DNA from: Chryseosolibacter sp964438975
GTDB taxonomy: Bacteria > Bacteroidota > Bacteroidia > Cytophagales > Cyclobacteriaceae
Direction of reading: 5' to 3'
Assembly: GCA_964438975.1 (NCBI GenBank)
Contig: CAYTMU010000003.1
Location: 62,001-126,000 of the forward strand
DNA length: 64,000 bases
Under the pieces are notes generated by a model. It did not search any database and was not told the DNA's origin. It was given only the letters and a program-made list of their open reading frames with translations. Of the stretch, positions 43,841 to 52,763 are shown in pieces. The translations under genes and the position numbers were made by a program. Numbering within the stretch: position 1 is the stretch's first letter; each line of letters opens with the position of its first letter.

Positions 43841-46447
43841 ATGTTGAACCTGTTGATAGCAAGCCTGGGACACATGGCGTATCCCGGGAACAAAAGAACT
43901 TTATATTTACCCCACCTTACCGCCTGGCTTATTACCGCCGCGATTTTCGGTGGATGTTCTTCGATCGATACCACTGAGTCTTCAGATGGAATATCACCGG
44001 AACTCAGTCCGCAAGAGGAACTCCGAACCTTTCGCACTGACCCTGGTTTAAAAGTCGAGCTGGTCGCTTCCGAACCACACGTTCAAGATCCGGTCGTGTG
44101 TACATTCGATGAGGACGGCCGTCTTTGGGTCGTTGAGATGCGCGCCTATATGCCTGACATGGACGGCGACGGAGAGCGGGCGGCGAACGGACGTATCTCC
44201 GTGCTGGAAGACACCGATGGTGACGGTGTCATGGACAAAAGCACCGTGTACCTCGACAGCCTCATTATGCCACGCGCCCTGGCGATTGTGCGAGATGGGG
44301 TGTTGGTGGCCTATGAAGAAGCATTGTGGATGACAAGCGACGACGACGGCGACCTGGTTGCAGACCGCCGCACGCTGATCGATCGCGATTACGCGGGAAG
44401 CGACCTCCCCGAACATGCGGGCAACGGACTCTGGCGAGGCATCGACAACTGGTATTACAATGCGAAGTCCCGGCTTCGGTACCGCTTTCGCAACGGTGAG
44501 TGGATCCGCGACAGCACGGAATTCCGGGGACAGTGGGGCCTCAGCCACGACGATGTGGGGAGACTCTACTACAACTACAACTGGTCGCCCCTTCACGCTG
44601 ATTTGGTACCGCCCAACTACCTGAGCCGAAATAAGAATTATACACCTGTCACCGGCCTCGATCAGGGTCTCACTCTGAATAAGAGAGTGTATCCCGCGCG
44701 CGCAACGCCGGCGGTGAACCGTGGCTATATTCCAGGAATACTGGATGAAGAAGGCCGGTTAGCCGAATTTACCGCAGCGTGCTCACCATTCGTTTATCGT
44801 GGCACGTCACTGTCTCCATACTATGGCAATGCGTTCGTGTGCGAACCGTCGGGCAACCTGATCAAACGGTATGTCCTTACCGGCGAGGGATTGCAGCTGG
44901 CAGCTCATGATCCCGATCCCGGGACCGAGTTCTTCGCATCGACCGATGAACGCTTCCGGCCTGTACACCTTGCGCAGGGTCCCGATGGCGCATTGTATAT
45001 CGCGGATATGTACCGGGGGTTAATCCAACACAAAGCATATCTCACCCCGTACCTGCGCGAACAGACTGCCCAACGAGGTTTGGTCCTTCCCATACACCGG
45101 GGACGCATCTGGCGTGTGTCTTCGAAGGATGCGGATAACACAACGTTTCAAAAACTATCCACGCGGAGCAGCGCGGAACTCGTATATCTCCTGTCAAGCA
45201 ACGATGGATGGTATCGCGACATGGCACAGCGCCTCCTCGTAGAACGCAGCGATGAACAATGCGTGCCCTTGCTTCAGGACGTAGTGACGCGAAAAGACAA
45301 TAGCGAACTGGGAAGATTTCACGCGTTGTGGACACTCGAGGGTTTGGAGGCGCTGGACCCTGACATTTTATTCTCACTGATACATGACAGCCATCATCTG
45401 ATTGCCAGCACCGCGATTCGTCTTCTCGAGCCGCTTGCGCGGAAGAATACCGCAGTCCGGTCGAAATTGCAGAGCATCCTGAACACGGCGTGGAAACAGG
45501 CGCCGATCCAACAAGTGTTGCAGATCACGTTCACGGCAAAAGTGCTCGACAATCCTGGGGCGGACAACCTGCTCAAGCAGATCATCACGCATTACGATAC
45601 ATCAGCACTTATCCGAGATGCGGTCATCAGCAGCATCGGGAATCGGGAATACGCGTTCATGAACAAGTTGCTCGCCTCGCGCGACTGGCAACAACAAAAA
45701 CCATCACAAGAGATCTTCCTCGAGACACTCGTCAGCAGCATCGTCAGGAAACGGGATCCCGCAGAGCTGAAGACTCTGCTCGGAATGCTGGACGTTGAGA
45801 AAGCAGGATTCGGGTGGAAAGAGCGGACCATCCTCACCGGGATGTCGATCCAGGGTTACGGCGGAAAGGTTGTTCCGTTGCGACTTCCATCCGCGCCGCG
45901 AATACTCGAACGTCCGGAACTGGAAATCGCGGATTCGCAGTTACACGGAATCGCTGCCTTGTTCGAGTGGCCGGGCTCGGTTGCCCGCGACACTACGGGA
46001 CATAACGGATCTACGTTGACAGACAAACAGAAGGAACAATACGCAGTGGGCAGAAAGTTTTACCTGGGATCCTGTTCCGGTTGTCACGGCAACGAAGGAG
46101 AAGGTGTTACCCGTTTTGCGCCACCCCTGCGGGGATCAGAGTGGGTTACAGGTGACTCAACGCGCCTGATCCTGATCCTACTTCAGGGAATCGAAGGCCC
46201 CATGGAAGTTGCAGGCAAACGCTACGCTGAGCCCGAGATACTCCCGGTCATGCCCGGCCATTCAACGCTGGATGATGGCACCATCGCAGCAATCCTAACG
46301 TACATACGAAACTCGTGGGGCAATCGTGCCGAGCCAATCAACCGGCGGTCGGTCGGCCGTATTCGTATGGAGCACAAGGGACGAGTACTACCCTGGAGTC
46401 CGGAAGAACTCAATCAACACATCGACGAGTTGAGCGCCGAAGAATAA
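43841..46447 (+). CDS. PVC-type heme-binding protein: propeller, HEAT-like region and cytochrome c
   Basis: About 868 residues from ATG 43841; a GTG at 43835 overlaps the upstream stop, and ATG 43874 would give a cleaner lipoprotein leader ending FGGC. The propeller part (about 50-440) carries FRTDPGLKVELVASEPHVQDPVVCTFDEDGRLWVVEM and GPDGALYIADMYRG. A helical repeat region follows, then a cytochrome c domain with C745-S-G-C-H749 and GVTRFAPPLRGSEW. This is a second copy of the architecture seen at 27526-30936, but shorter. It probably accepts electrons from a sugar-oxidising partner, for instance the oxidoreductase encoded just upstream. Confidence 0.87.
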   Translation: MLNLLIASLGHMAYPGNKRTLYLPHLTAWLITAAIFGGCSSIDTTESSDGISPELSPQEELRTFRTDPGLKVELVASEPHVQDPVVCTFDEDGRLWVVEMRAYMPDMDGDGERAANGRISVLEDTDGDGVMDKSTVYLDSLIMPRALAIVRDGVLVAYEEALWMTSDDDGDLVADRRTLIDRDYAGSDLPEHAGNGLWRGIDNWYYNAKSRLRYRFRNGEWIRDSTEFRGQWGLSHDDVGRLYYNYNWSPLHADLVPPNYLSRNKNYTPVTGLDQGLTLNKRVYPARATPAVNRGYIPGILDEEGRLAEFTAACSPFVYRGTSLSPYYGNAFVCEPSGNLIKRYVLTGEGLQLAAHDPDPGTEFFASTDERFRPVHLAQGPDGALYIADMYRGLIQHKAYLTPYLREQTAQRGLVLPIHRGRIWRVSSKDADNTTFQKLSTRSSAELVYLLSSNDGWYRDMAQRLLVERSDEQCVPLLQDVVTRKDNSELGRFHALWTLEGLEALDPDILFSLIHDSHHLIASTAIRLLEPLARKNTAVRSKLQSILNTAWKQAPIQQVLQITFTAKVLDNPGADNLLKQIITHYDTSALIRDAVISSIGNREYAFMNKLLASRDWQQQKPSQEIFLETLVSSIVRKRDPAELKTLLGMLDVEKAGFGWKERTILTGMSIQGYGGKVVPLRLPSAPRILERPELEIADSQLHGIAALFEWPGSVARDTTGHNGSTLTDKQKEQYAVGRKFYLGSCSGCHGNEGEGVTRFAPPLRGSEWVTGDSTRLILILLQGIEGPMEVAGKRYAEPEILPVMPGHSTLDDGTIAAILTYIRNSWGNRAEPINRRSVGRIRMEHKGRVLPWSPEELNQHIDELSAEE

Positions 46448-46451
46448 GCTG

Positions 46452-47783
46452 TCAGCCGATAAACAACGTAAAAACGTAGAGCAGAGCGATGGCACTGCAA
46501 GCGAGTACCAACGTGCCCAGGCTGTGCGTTTGATTTGCCATCTTGATGTTCATGCCTGTCATCTGAGTCATCACCCAAAAGAAACTGTCATTGGCGTGCG
46601 AGACCGCGACCGCACCGCAACCAATCGAGAGCACCGTGAACACTTTCATCATTTCACTATCCAAGCCGAGTACAGGAAGCAGCGGTGCGATAATGGAAGC
46701 CGTCGTAATCATGGCGACTGTCGAAGATCCCTGCGCCGTTTTCAACGCGAGTGCCATCAGGAATGGCAGGAAAATACCCCAATTGATGTCGGCCATGTTT
46801 ACGCTGACCAGTTCGGCGATCCCGGAATTTTGCAGCATCATGCCAAAAACCCCTCCCGCCCCGGTAATGAGAATGATGGGGGCTGACGCGACGACTGACT
46901 GAGCGATCCAGCTATTAGATGACAGGAGTTTGATCTCGAATTTTTCAGGAAGGTTAAATGAAAAGAACGCACCGATGAGGAGAGCAATCACTGGCGCACC
47001 CAGGAACACGAGCATGGTTGCCATCGTCCCCTCGCCCATCGGCTTGGTCGGATAGCTGGCAACAGAGGCGAGCACAATCAACACAAGGGGGATGAAAATG
47101 GGAAGTGTTGATTTGCCGAACGATGGATAACGCGTCTTCGCAGTGGTGGACTGAACGTCGTCAAGTTTCGCGTCCAGGTGGAATTTCACGACATAATACT
47201 TCACAAAGAAAAAACACGGCACCAACGCCAGCACACTCAAGATCGATCCCCACAGGATAACCATGCCCAGATCAGCATTTAACATCCCGGCAGTAGCGAT
47301 CGGTCCAGGCGTTGGTGGAACCAGCGAGTGCGTCGCGGTGAGTCCCAGTGTCAGCGCAACTGTCGTAGCAGCCAGCGGAACCTTCGCTTTGGAGGACAGC
47401 GACTTGTTTATCGGATTCATGATAACGAAGGCGCTGTCAGCGAAGATCGGGATCGACAACATCCAACCGGTCACCATCATGGCTAGCATGACCGACTTTT
47501 CCCCGATCCACGACAGAACCTTCTGTGCGATCACGAGCGCGCCGCCCGTGTTTTCCATGAATGTCCCGATGACAACGCCCAGGAGGATCACCAACCCGAT
47601 CTTTCCAATCACCCCTCCAAAGCCATCCGCGATAGATTGGAGGATGAGATGGCCGGACATTCCGGTCAAAAGTCCATAAAGGATCGCCCCTACAAACAGG
47701 GCGAGAAAAGGGTGTATATCATAGCGAATGATAGCTGTTACGATAAGGGCCAGCACAATGCCGACGAAGAGAAGAATGGCCAT
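46452..47783 (-). CDS. GntP family gluconate/sugar-acid permease
   Basis: A 443-residue inner-membrane symporter with about 12 helices. GntP landmarks: DIHPFLALFVGAILYGLLTGM (about 26-46), IPIFADSAFVIMNPI (about 111-125), LTLGLTATHSLVPPTPGPIATA and HANDSFFWVMTQMTGM near the C terminus. Members take up gluconate or related sugar acids. The product fits a locus that oxidises sugars, as sugar acids would be products. Divergent from the epimerase-like gene at 47912. Confidence 0.93.
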   Translation of the reverse strand: MAILLFVGIVLALIVTAIIRYDIHPFLALFVGAILYGLLTGMSGHLILQSIADGFGGVIGKIGLVILLGVVIGTFMENTGGALVIAQKVLSWIGEKSVMLAMMVTGWMLSIPIFADSAFVIMNPINKSLSSKAKVPLAATTVALTLGLTATHSLVPPTPGPIATAGMLNADLGMVILWGSILSVLALVPCFFFVKYYVVKFHLDAKLDDVQSTTAKTRYPSFGKSTLPIFIPLVLIVLASVASYPTKPMGEGTMATMLVFLGAPVIALLIGAFFSFNLPEKFEIKLLSSNSWIAQSVVASAPIILITGAGGVFGMMLQNSGIAELVSVNMADINWGIFLPFLMALALKTAQGSSTVAMITTASIIAPLLPVLGLDSEMMKVFTVLSIGCGAVAVSHANDSFFWVMTQMTGMNIKMANQTHSLGTLVLACSAIALLYVFTLFIG

Positions 47784-47911
47784 TGGTCAGAGTTGGGGTT
47801 TTGGGTTAGGTATACGCAACGGAAGTTAGGTATTTATCCCGATAACATCAGACCACCAGCGCTTGAGTTAACAATATTTAAACTGTAATTTGGGAAGCGC
47901 TGACTACGATT

Positions 47912-48820
47912 ATGCACACAGCACATCAACCAGATCGCAGAAAATTTATCGGTCGCATCCTAACGGGCTCGCTGGCAACGGCTGTGATACCCGCTTCCGC
48001 AACTGCAGAACATCGTCTTGGTGCAGCGCAAAAGCCTATCCTGAAGTTCTGCCTGAATGCCTATTCCTTCAATCGTCAACTACTCGATGGTGCGATGACA
48101 TTAGACGATCTGATGGACTTCGCCGCGGAATTGGGACTCGTAGGCGTTGACCTTACAGGATATTATTTCCAGGGCTATCCAAACGTCCCGAGTGACGAGG
48201 TCATCTACCGCACGCGGCGGAAAGCGTTTAGCCTGGGCCTTGAGATTTGTGGCACGGGGGTCCGGAATGACTTTACCCATGCCGACCTCGGACGACGTCG
48301 CGAGAGTGTTCAGCTCGTCAAGAATTGGATCGATGTCGCGCACAAGCTTGGCGGCCAGACCATCCGGATTTTCTCTGGCACCCAGAATCCGCCGGACTAT
48401 TCGCGAAACGAGGTCTTCAACTGGATGATCGACAATATCCGGGAGTGCGTCGACTACGCTGCCGAGCGCGGCATCGTCGTTGCAATTCAGAACCACCATG
48501 ATTTTTTGAAGACTGCCGAGGAAACCATCGAGGTCATGGAAGCCATCAAGTCTCCATGGTTCGGCCTAATGCTCGACATCGGAAGCTTCCGGGGCGCTGA
48601 TCCGTACGACGAAATCGCCCGTACTATTCAATATGCCGTGACCTGGCAGATCAAGGAGAAGGTCTTCGTCCGCGGCCGGGAGACTGACGTCGACGCACCC
48701 CAACTGATAAACCTCATCAAAGCAGCCGGGTTCCGCGGCTATCTCCCGCTCGAATCTCTCGGACAAGGCGATCCCAGCGAAAAAGTGCGTGCACTCTACG
48801 CAAAGATGATCCGCGCCTGA
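47912..48820 (+). CDS. Sugar phosphate isomerase/epimerase-like TIM-barrel protein, twin-arginine leader
   Basis: A 302-residue protein of the xylose-isomerase-like AP-endonuclease-2 superfamily. The N terminus (QPDRRKFIGRILTGSLATAV) is a twin-arginine signal, so it acts outside the cytoplasm, where sugar phosphates are not expected; a free sugar or keto-sugar is a better substrate. Barrel motifs: LGLVGVDLTGYYFQGYP, GGQTIRIFSGTQ, GIVVAIQNHHDFL, WFGLMLDIGSF and YLPLESLGQGDP, in which Glu, His and Asp metal ligands can be seen. Such proteins include lyases acting on 3-keto-glycosides. Confidence 0.87.
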   Translation: MHTAHQPDRRKFIGRILTGSLATAVIPASATAEHRLGAAQKPILKFCLNAYSFNRQLLDGAMTLDDLMDFAAELGLVGVDLTGYYFQGYPNVPSDEVIYRTRRKAFSLGLEICGTGVRNDFTHADLGRRRESVQLVKNWIDVAHKLGGQTIRIFSGTQNPPDYSRNEVFNWMIDNIRECVDYAAERGIVVAIQNHHDFLKTAEETIEVMEAIKSPWFGLMLDIGSFRGADPYDEIARTIQYAVTWQIKEKVFVRGRETDVDAPQLINLIKAAGFRGYLPLESLGQGDPSEKVRALYAKMIRA

Positions 48821-49128
48821 CCTACCCACCCAATTAACCGCTCAAACGACGCCAGGCTGCCACATTGACGCACTTTTTCCACCCCAATCAAACCTTACAT
48901 CACTTACAAAATTACTATAGATAGGTGACAATAAATATCTATATATCAACATATTAAATTGTACTATCTAAATTAAAAATATAATACCATCAACCAGCAC
49001 TACCCCACTCACCACTCACCACTCACCACTCACCACTCACCACTCACTACTCACTACCCACCACTCACCCCCTCGGCACACTATTAATACCCCACTCCAC
49101 AACCCCAGTTACAGACTTAACTTCCACA
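48821..49128. other. AT-rich intergenic region with minisatellite
   Basis: This 308-bp gap holds a strongly AT-rich stretch at about 48900-48990, which contrasts with the surrounding coding DNA, and then the 7-bp tandem repeat listed next. No gene or clear promoter element was recognised. Confidence 0.7.
49005..49067. repeat. Nine 7-bp tandem repeats (CCACTCA)
   Basis: Six exact CCACTCA units run from 49005 to 49046, followed by two variants (CTACTCA, CTACCCA) and a final exact unit at 49061-49067. It lies 61 bp before the sulfotransferase start, so copy-number change could alter its promoter spacing. Confidence 0.93.
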
Positions 49129-50058
49129 ATGAATCACAGTACAGCAGCGAGCAAGCTACCCAACCTCCTCATCGTCGGAGCCACCAAATGCGGCACATCA
49201 TCCCTGCACCGCTACCTTTCACAACACCCCGACATCTTCATGAGCAAGGTCAAGGAGCCCCGCTTTATCAGCAGCCAGGTCACCGAATTCCCCCTCAAAG
49301 GACCACGCGACCACACGGTGGAAAAGTGGTACGTCAAGGACCTTCCCAGTTACGAGAAGTTGTTCGAAGAAGCAGAGGGGTATTCTGTACGAGGCGAATC
49401 CAGTGCCGATACGCTGTATTTCCACGAAAAGACAATTCCTGTCATCAAGCGCCACTTAGGCAATCCCAGGATCATCATTATGCTGCGGGATCCCGTTAAG
49501 CGTGCCTTTTCAGCCTATCAACATCTGGTGAGAGACCTGCGGGAAGAACTCTCGTTCGAGGATGGATTGAACCAGGAGCAACAGCGAATTCGGGAAAATT
49601 GGGAACTCATCTACCACTATACCGCGGGCAGCCACTACTATGACTCCGTCAAGGCTTTCCAGGACAACTTTAGCTCTGTCAAGGTCGTGCTGACCGAAGA
49701 TCAGAATAAGAGACCCCGGCAGATGCTCCGGGACGTGTTCCGGTTCCTTGAGGTTAACCCCGACGTCGACATCGACACCGCGATCCGCTATAACATGTCA
49801 GGCAAACCAAAATCGCAGTGGCTACACCAGTTCTTCTTCGAAGGCAACCTGGCAAGGAGAATTGCTCAACCGATTGTCCGGACCCTCCTGAAGCCGGAGG
49901 TCCGCGCACGCATTGCCCACAAGATCCAGACAAAGAATCTCACGAGACTTTCCATCCAGCCTGACACAGCGAAGGTCCTGCGGCGCCTTTTCGAAGATGA
50001 TACGCGGAAGCTGGAGACACTGATCGGGCGGGACCTCTCCCAGTGGCGAGAACAGTAG
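49129..50058 (+). CDS. PAPS-dependent sulfotransferase
   Basis: A 309-residue sulfotransferase of the heparan-sulfate/NodH-like type. The 5'-phosphosulfate loop is LIVGATKCGTSSLHRYL (about 13-30), where Lys20 is the catalytic lysine, and the 3'-phosphate site is IIMLRDPVKRAFSAY (about 119-133). The family transfers sulfate from PAPS to carbohydrates. No signal peptide. The convergent neighbour is a polysaccharide flippase (stops 2 bp apart), which suggests sulfation of an exported glycan; glycosyltransferases are not in the window. Confidence 0.92.
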   Translation: MNHSTAASKLPNLLIVGATKCGTSSLHRYLSQHPDIFMSKVKEPRFISSQVTEFPLKGPRDHTVEKWYVKDLPSYEKLFEEAEGYSVRGESSADTLYFHEKTIPVIKRHLGNPRIIIMLRDPVKRAFSAYQHLVRDLREELSFEDGLNQEQQRIRENWELIYHYTAGSHYYDSVKAFQDNFSSVKVVLTEDQNKRPRQMLRDVFRFLEVNPDVDIDTAIRYNMSGKPKSQWLHQFFFEGNLARRIAQPIVRTLLKPEVRARIAHKIQTKNLTRLSIQPDTAKVLRRLFEDDTRKLETLIGRDLSQWREQ

Positions 50059-50060
50059 GT

Positions 50061-51404
50061 TTACCAATCACCAACCAACGCCTTCCTATATGCCCCGAAC
50101 AAGTGACGTACAATATTCCGAACCCGGACACCCAGGTAATAGTGTAGGTAGATCTGGTTGATAATGGTGACTACCACATACGTGGTAAGAGTTCCATAAG
50201 CCGCGCCGATGATTCCGAACGACGAAATGAAGAAGTAGTTTGAGATCACGTTGAGGAGCGCATTTCGAAGAACAAACAGGAAGTTTGTCCGGGCCTTTCC
50301 TATCGCGTCAAGCGTGATGCCCATGAAACGGTTCAGTGGAATCATCAACCCGTAGAGCATGGTGATTTGAAGGATAGAGACCGTCTCATCAAAGCCAGGT
50401 CCCGCTATGAATCGCACGATCGGGTCAGCAAAGACAATGAATACTACAACGATGGGTATCATGAACGCCGTGATCGTCCCTACAGCTTTTTCATACAGGT
50501 ATCGCGCCGACCCTGTCCCCTCTTGCGCAATTCGCTCAGAGAGTTTTGGAAAAGCAATGGAAGTCAGCGTATCAGTGGGGATTTCCACGAGATTCGAGAT
50601 CCGGACCGCAGGATTGAAAATTGTCACCGCCGCGGGTGAGATCAGCCTCCCCAGCATCCAGCTATCGATGCTTTTGTTGATCATCGAACTCACGTTGGTA
50701 CCGAACGTGAAGAAACCATAGTTTCGCAATTCCCCGAACCATTTCCAATCCAGTACTCCCGCAAACGACAGGTACGGTCGCGCATAATAATATGAGACGA
50801 ATCCCGATATAAAGATGGCAATCATCTGAGCATAGGCGAGTTGTTCGAGGGTGATCTCACGTCTCATGACAAAGCTTCCAACGACAAAGAGAAACAAACC
50901 CGAGTGCCGGACGAAGTTGCTCACGAAAGTGCCTTTAAACTGCATCCGCGCGTGTTGGACTACGTCGAAATGGTTGATCGGCACCAGCAGCGAAGTCGAC
51001 ACTGCATAGATCTTAAAAAGGACTTCGAGGGACTGAGCTTCCCAGAAAGCGCTCAAGTAGACTGAGCACAGCAGAAGGGCACCGACCTCGAGAACACCGA
51101 TCATGACGTTCAGGACCATAGACGCAGTCTGAATTCTGCCAGACGCCCCGGGTTCGGACATTGCGAGATATCGGATAAGCGGGTTCCTGACAAACCCGTG
51201 TTTGATCAACTCCATCAGGCTGGCAACCGAAAGAAAAAGTACCCAAACGCCAAAATCTTCCTTCTCCAGTACCCTGATCAAGATATAGAAGTTGACAAAA
51301 GCGAACAGCGTGACGAATACACGATTCATGAAGGTGTAGGAACCCGACCTAAGCCAATAGGAACCATTGATCTTCTGCAAAATGCGGGAGAGAAGCTGTT
51401 GCAT
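50061..51404 (-). CDS. Polysaccharide (Wzx/MATE-type) flippase
   Basis: A 447-residue membrane protein with about 12-14 helices. I chose ATG 51404 (MQQLLSRILQKINGSYWLRSG), since the 17 residues upstream are basic and unlike the family. The body resembles lipopolysaccharide/O-antigen flippases: TFMNRVFVTLFAFVNFYILIRVLEKEDFGVW at the start and FGTNVSSMINKSIDSWMLGRLISPAAV around 220-250. It moves lipid-linked oligosaccharide across the inner membrane. Together with the sulfotransferase it looks like a remnant or a fringe of an exopolysaccharide locus. Confidence 0.9.
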   Translation of the reverse strand: MQQLLSRILQKINGSYWLRSGSYTFMNRVFVTLFAFVNFYILIRVLEKEDFGVWVLFLSVASLMELIKHGFVRNPLIRYLAMSEPGASGRIQTASMVLNVMIGVLEVGALLLCSVYLSAFWEAQSLEVLFKIYAVSTSLLVPINHFDVVQHARMQFKGTFVSNFVRHSGLFLFVVGSFVMRREITLEQLAYAQMIAIFISGFVSYYYARPYLSFAGVLDWKWFGELRNYGFFTFGTNVSSMINKSIDSWMLGRLISPAAVTIFNPAVRISNLVEIPTDTLTSIAFPKLSERIAQEGTGSARYLYEKAVGTITAFMIPIVVVFIVFADPIVRFIAGPGFDETVSILQITMLYGLMIPLNRFMGITLDAIGKARTNFLFVLRNALLNVISNYFFISSFGIIGAAYGTLTTYVVVTIINQIYLHYYLGVRVRNIVRHLFGAYRKALVGDW

Positions 51405-51470
51405 GGGTAAGAAACGCCTGTTGAAGCCCCGCGTACGTGTCGCGGCACCCTCCATTCAATAAAACCAGTG

Positions 51471-51485
51471 CCAAGGCGGCCTTGG
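51471..51485. repeat. 15-bp palindrome in the flippase/topoisomerase gap
   Basis: CCAAGGC-G-GCCTTGG, a perfect 7-bp inverted repeat with a one-base centre, located 67 bp upstream of the flippase start. Too tight for an RNA hairpin loop; possibly a protein-binding site. Confidence 0.35.
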
Positions 51486-51656
51486 TACGAATTTATAACG
51501 CGTTAGCGCGATGGAAATGGCGCAAATGACCCGATAGGCGGTGTTTTTTACACCATACGCATCGCAACTGCTTACCTTTCATCCGGATCCCGGCATATAC
51601 TTCGCCTGAGGTAACGGCAATCGGGAGTCGGAAAGGCAGCAATCATACTTGAACAA

Positions 51657-52757
51657 ATGGTTATGGGAGCAGCACAAGCCTTTGAATTTGATCTTTCTCA
51701 CAAGCAATTTCTTCGGATCGACAAGGATTACGAACGCGCAGCTGCGATTGCCGATCTTGTCTACGTCCGCGACAGCACGCCAGGTATCACCCGCATGGCA
51801 GGAAAGACAGGCTTCTCTTATTATTACAAAGGCAAGCCACTCACCGATCCAAATGCCCTGGACCGTATCAAAAAACTCGTCATCCCGCCGGCATGGCAAG
51901 ATGTCTGGATCTGTAGTAAATCCAACGGCCATATCCAAGCCACTGGCATCGATGCCCGCGGGCGCAAACAATACCGCTACCACACATTGTGGAGCAAGGT
52001 CAGGAGCGAGACAAAGTTTCACCGCCTCTACGAATTCGGAAAGGCCCTCCCGCTCCTTCGGAAACGAATCGAAAAAGACATTTCTGTACGCTACCTCTGT
52101 GAACGAAAGGTATTGGCGGCGGTGATCCTGTTAATGGAACGCACCTACATCCGCATCGGAAATTACGGCTATGAAAAAATGAATGGATCATACGGGCTGA
52201 CAACTCTGAAAGACAAGCACGTGGCGATCAAAAGCAGCGAGATGAAGTTCTCATTCAAGGGAAAGAAGGGAGTCTTCCACGACATCACGCTGAAGAATAA
52301 AAAACTCGCGAAGATCGTCAAGGAATGCCGTGACATACCTGGAAAGGAATTGTTTCAATATTACGACGAAGACGGCACGCGCCGAAGCATCGATTCCGGC
52401 CGGGTTAACGAATATATCAAGGAAGCATCCGGAATGGATTTCAGCGCGAAAGACTTTCGGTTATGGGCGGGTTCGCTCAATATCCTGCAATCCTTCAAGT
52501 CCATGGGGCAGGCTATTACGCAAACCATGTGCAAGCAAAATGTGATCGCCGCCCTGGACGAAGTCAGCGCGAAACTCGGCAATACACGAACGGTCTGTCG
52601 CAAGTATTACGTCCACCCGGGGCTCATCCGCCTGTATGAAGAAAACAATCTCACGAAATACCTCAGCGAACTCGACACACTCGAGAAGCCGGATGGAAAA
52701 ACGGGGCTGACCAAAGAAGAGAATGTATTAATGAAGATCCTGAAGCAGTTTCATTAG
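51657..52757 (+). CDS. Bacterial DNA topoisomerase IB (poxvirus-like)
   Basis: A 366-residue type IB topoisomerase, which relaxes supercoils by nicking one strand through a 3'-phosphotyrosine. The N-terminal DNA clamp covers about 20-100 (IKKLVIPPAWQDVWIC, HIQATGIDARGRKQYRYH); the catalytic domain follows with YIRIGNYGYEKMNGSYGLTTL, KDFRLWAGSL and the tyrosine motif CRKYYVHPGL, with Tyr318 as nucleophile. The catalytic Arg/Lys set (R in TYIRIG, K in KDKH) appears intact. Scattered among bacteria and non-essential; typically transferred horizontally. Stands alone on the plus strand. Confidence 0.93.
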   Translation: MVMGAAQAFEFDLSHKQFLRIDKDYERAAAIADLVYVRDSTPGITRMAGKTGFSYYYKGKPLTDPNALDRIKKLVIPPAWQDVWICSKSNGHIQATGIDARGRKQYRYHTLWSKVRSETKFHRLYEFGKALPLLRKRIEKDISVRYLCERKVLAAVILLMERTYIRIGNYGYEKMNGSYGLTTLKDKHVAIKSSEMKFSFKGKKGVFHDITLKNKKLAKIVKECRDIPGKELFQYYDEDGTRRSIDSGRVNEYIKEASGMDFSAKDFRLWAGSLNILQSFKSMGQAITQTMCKQNVIAALDEVSAKLGNTRTVCRKYYVHPGLIRLYEENNLTKYLSELDTLEKPDGKTGLTKEENVLMKILKQFH

Positions 52758-52763
52758 CGACCA

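Noticed and set aside
49005..49067. Short direct repeats as a possible CRISPR
   Set aside because: Seven-base units without spacers are a minisatellite, not a CRISPR array.
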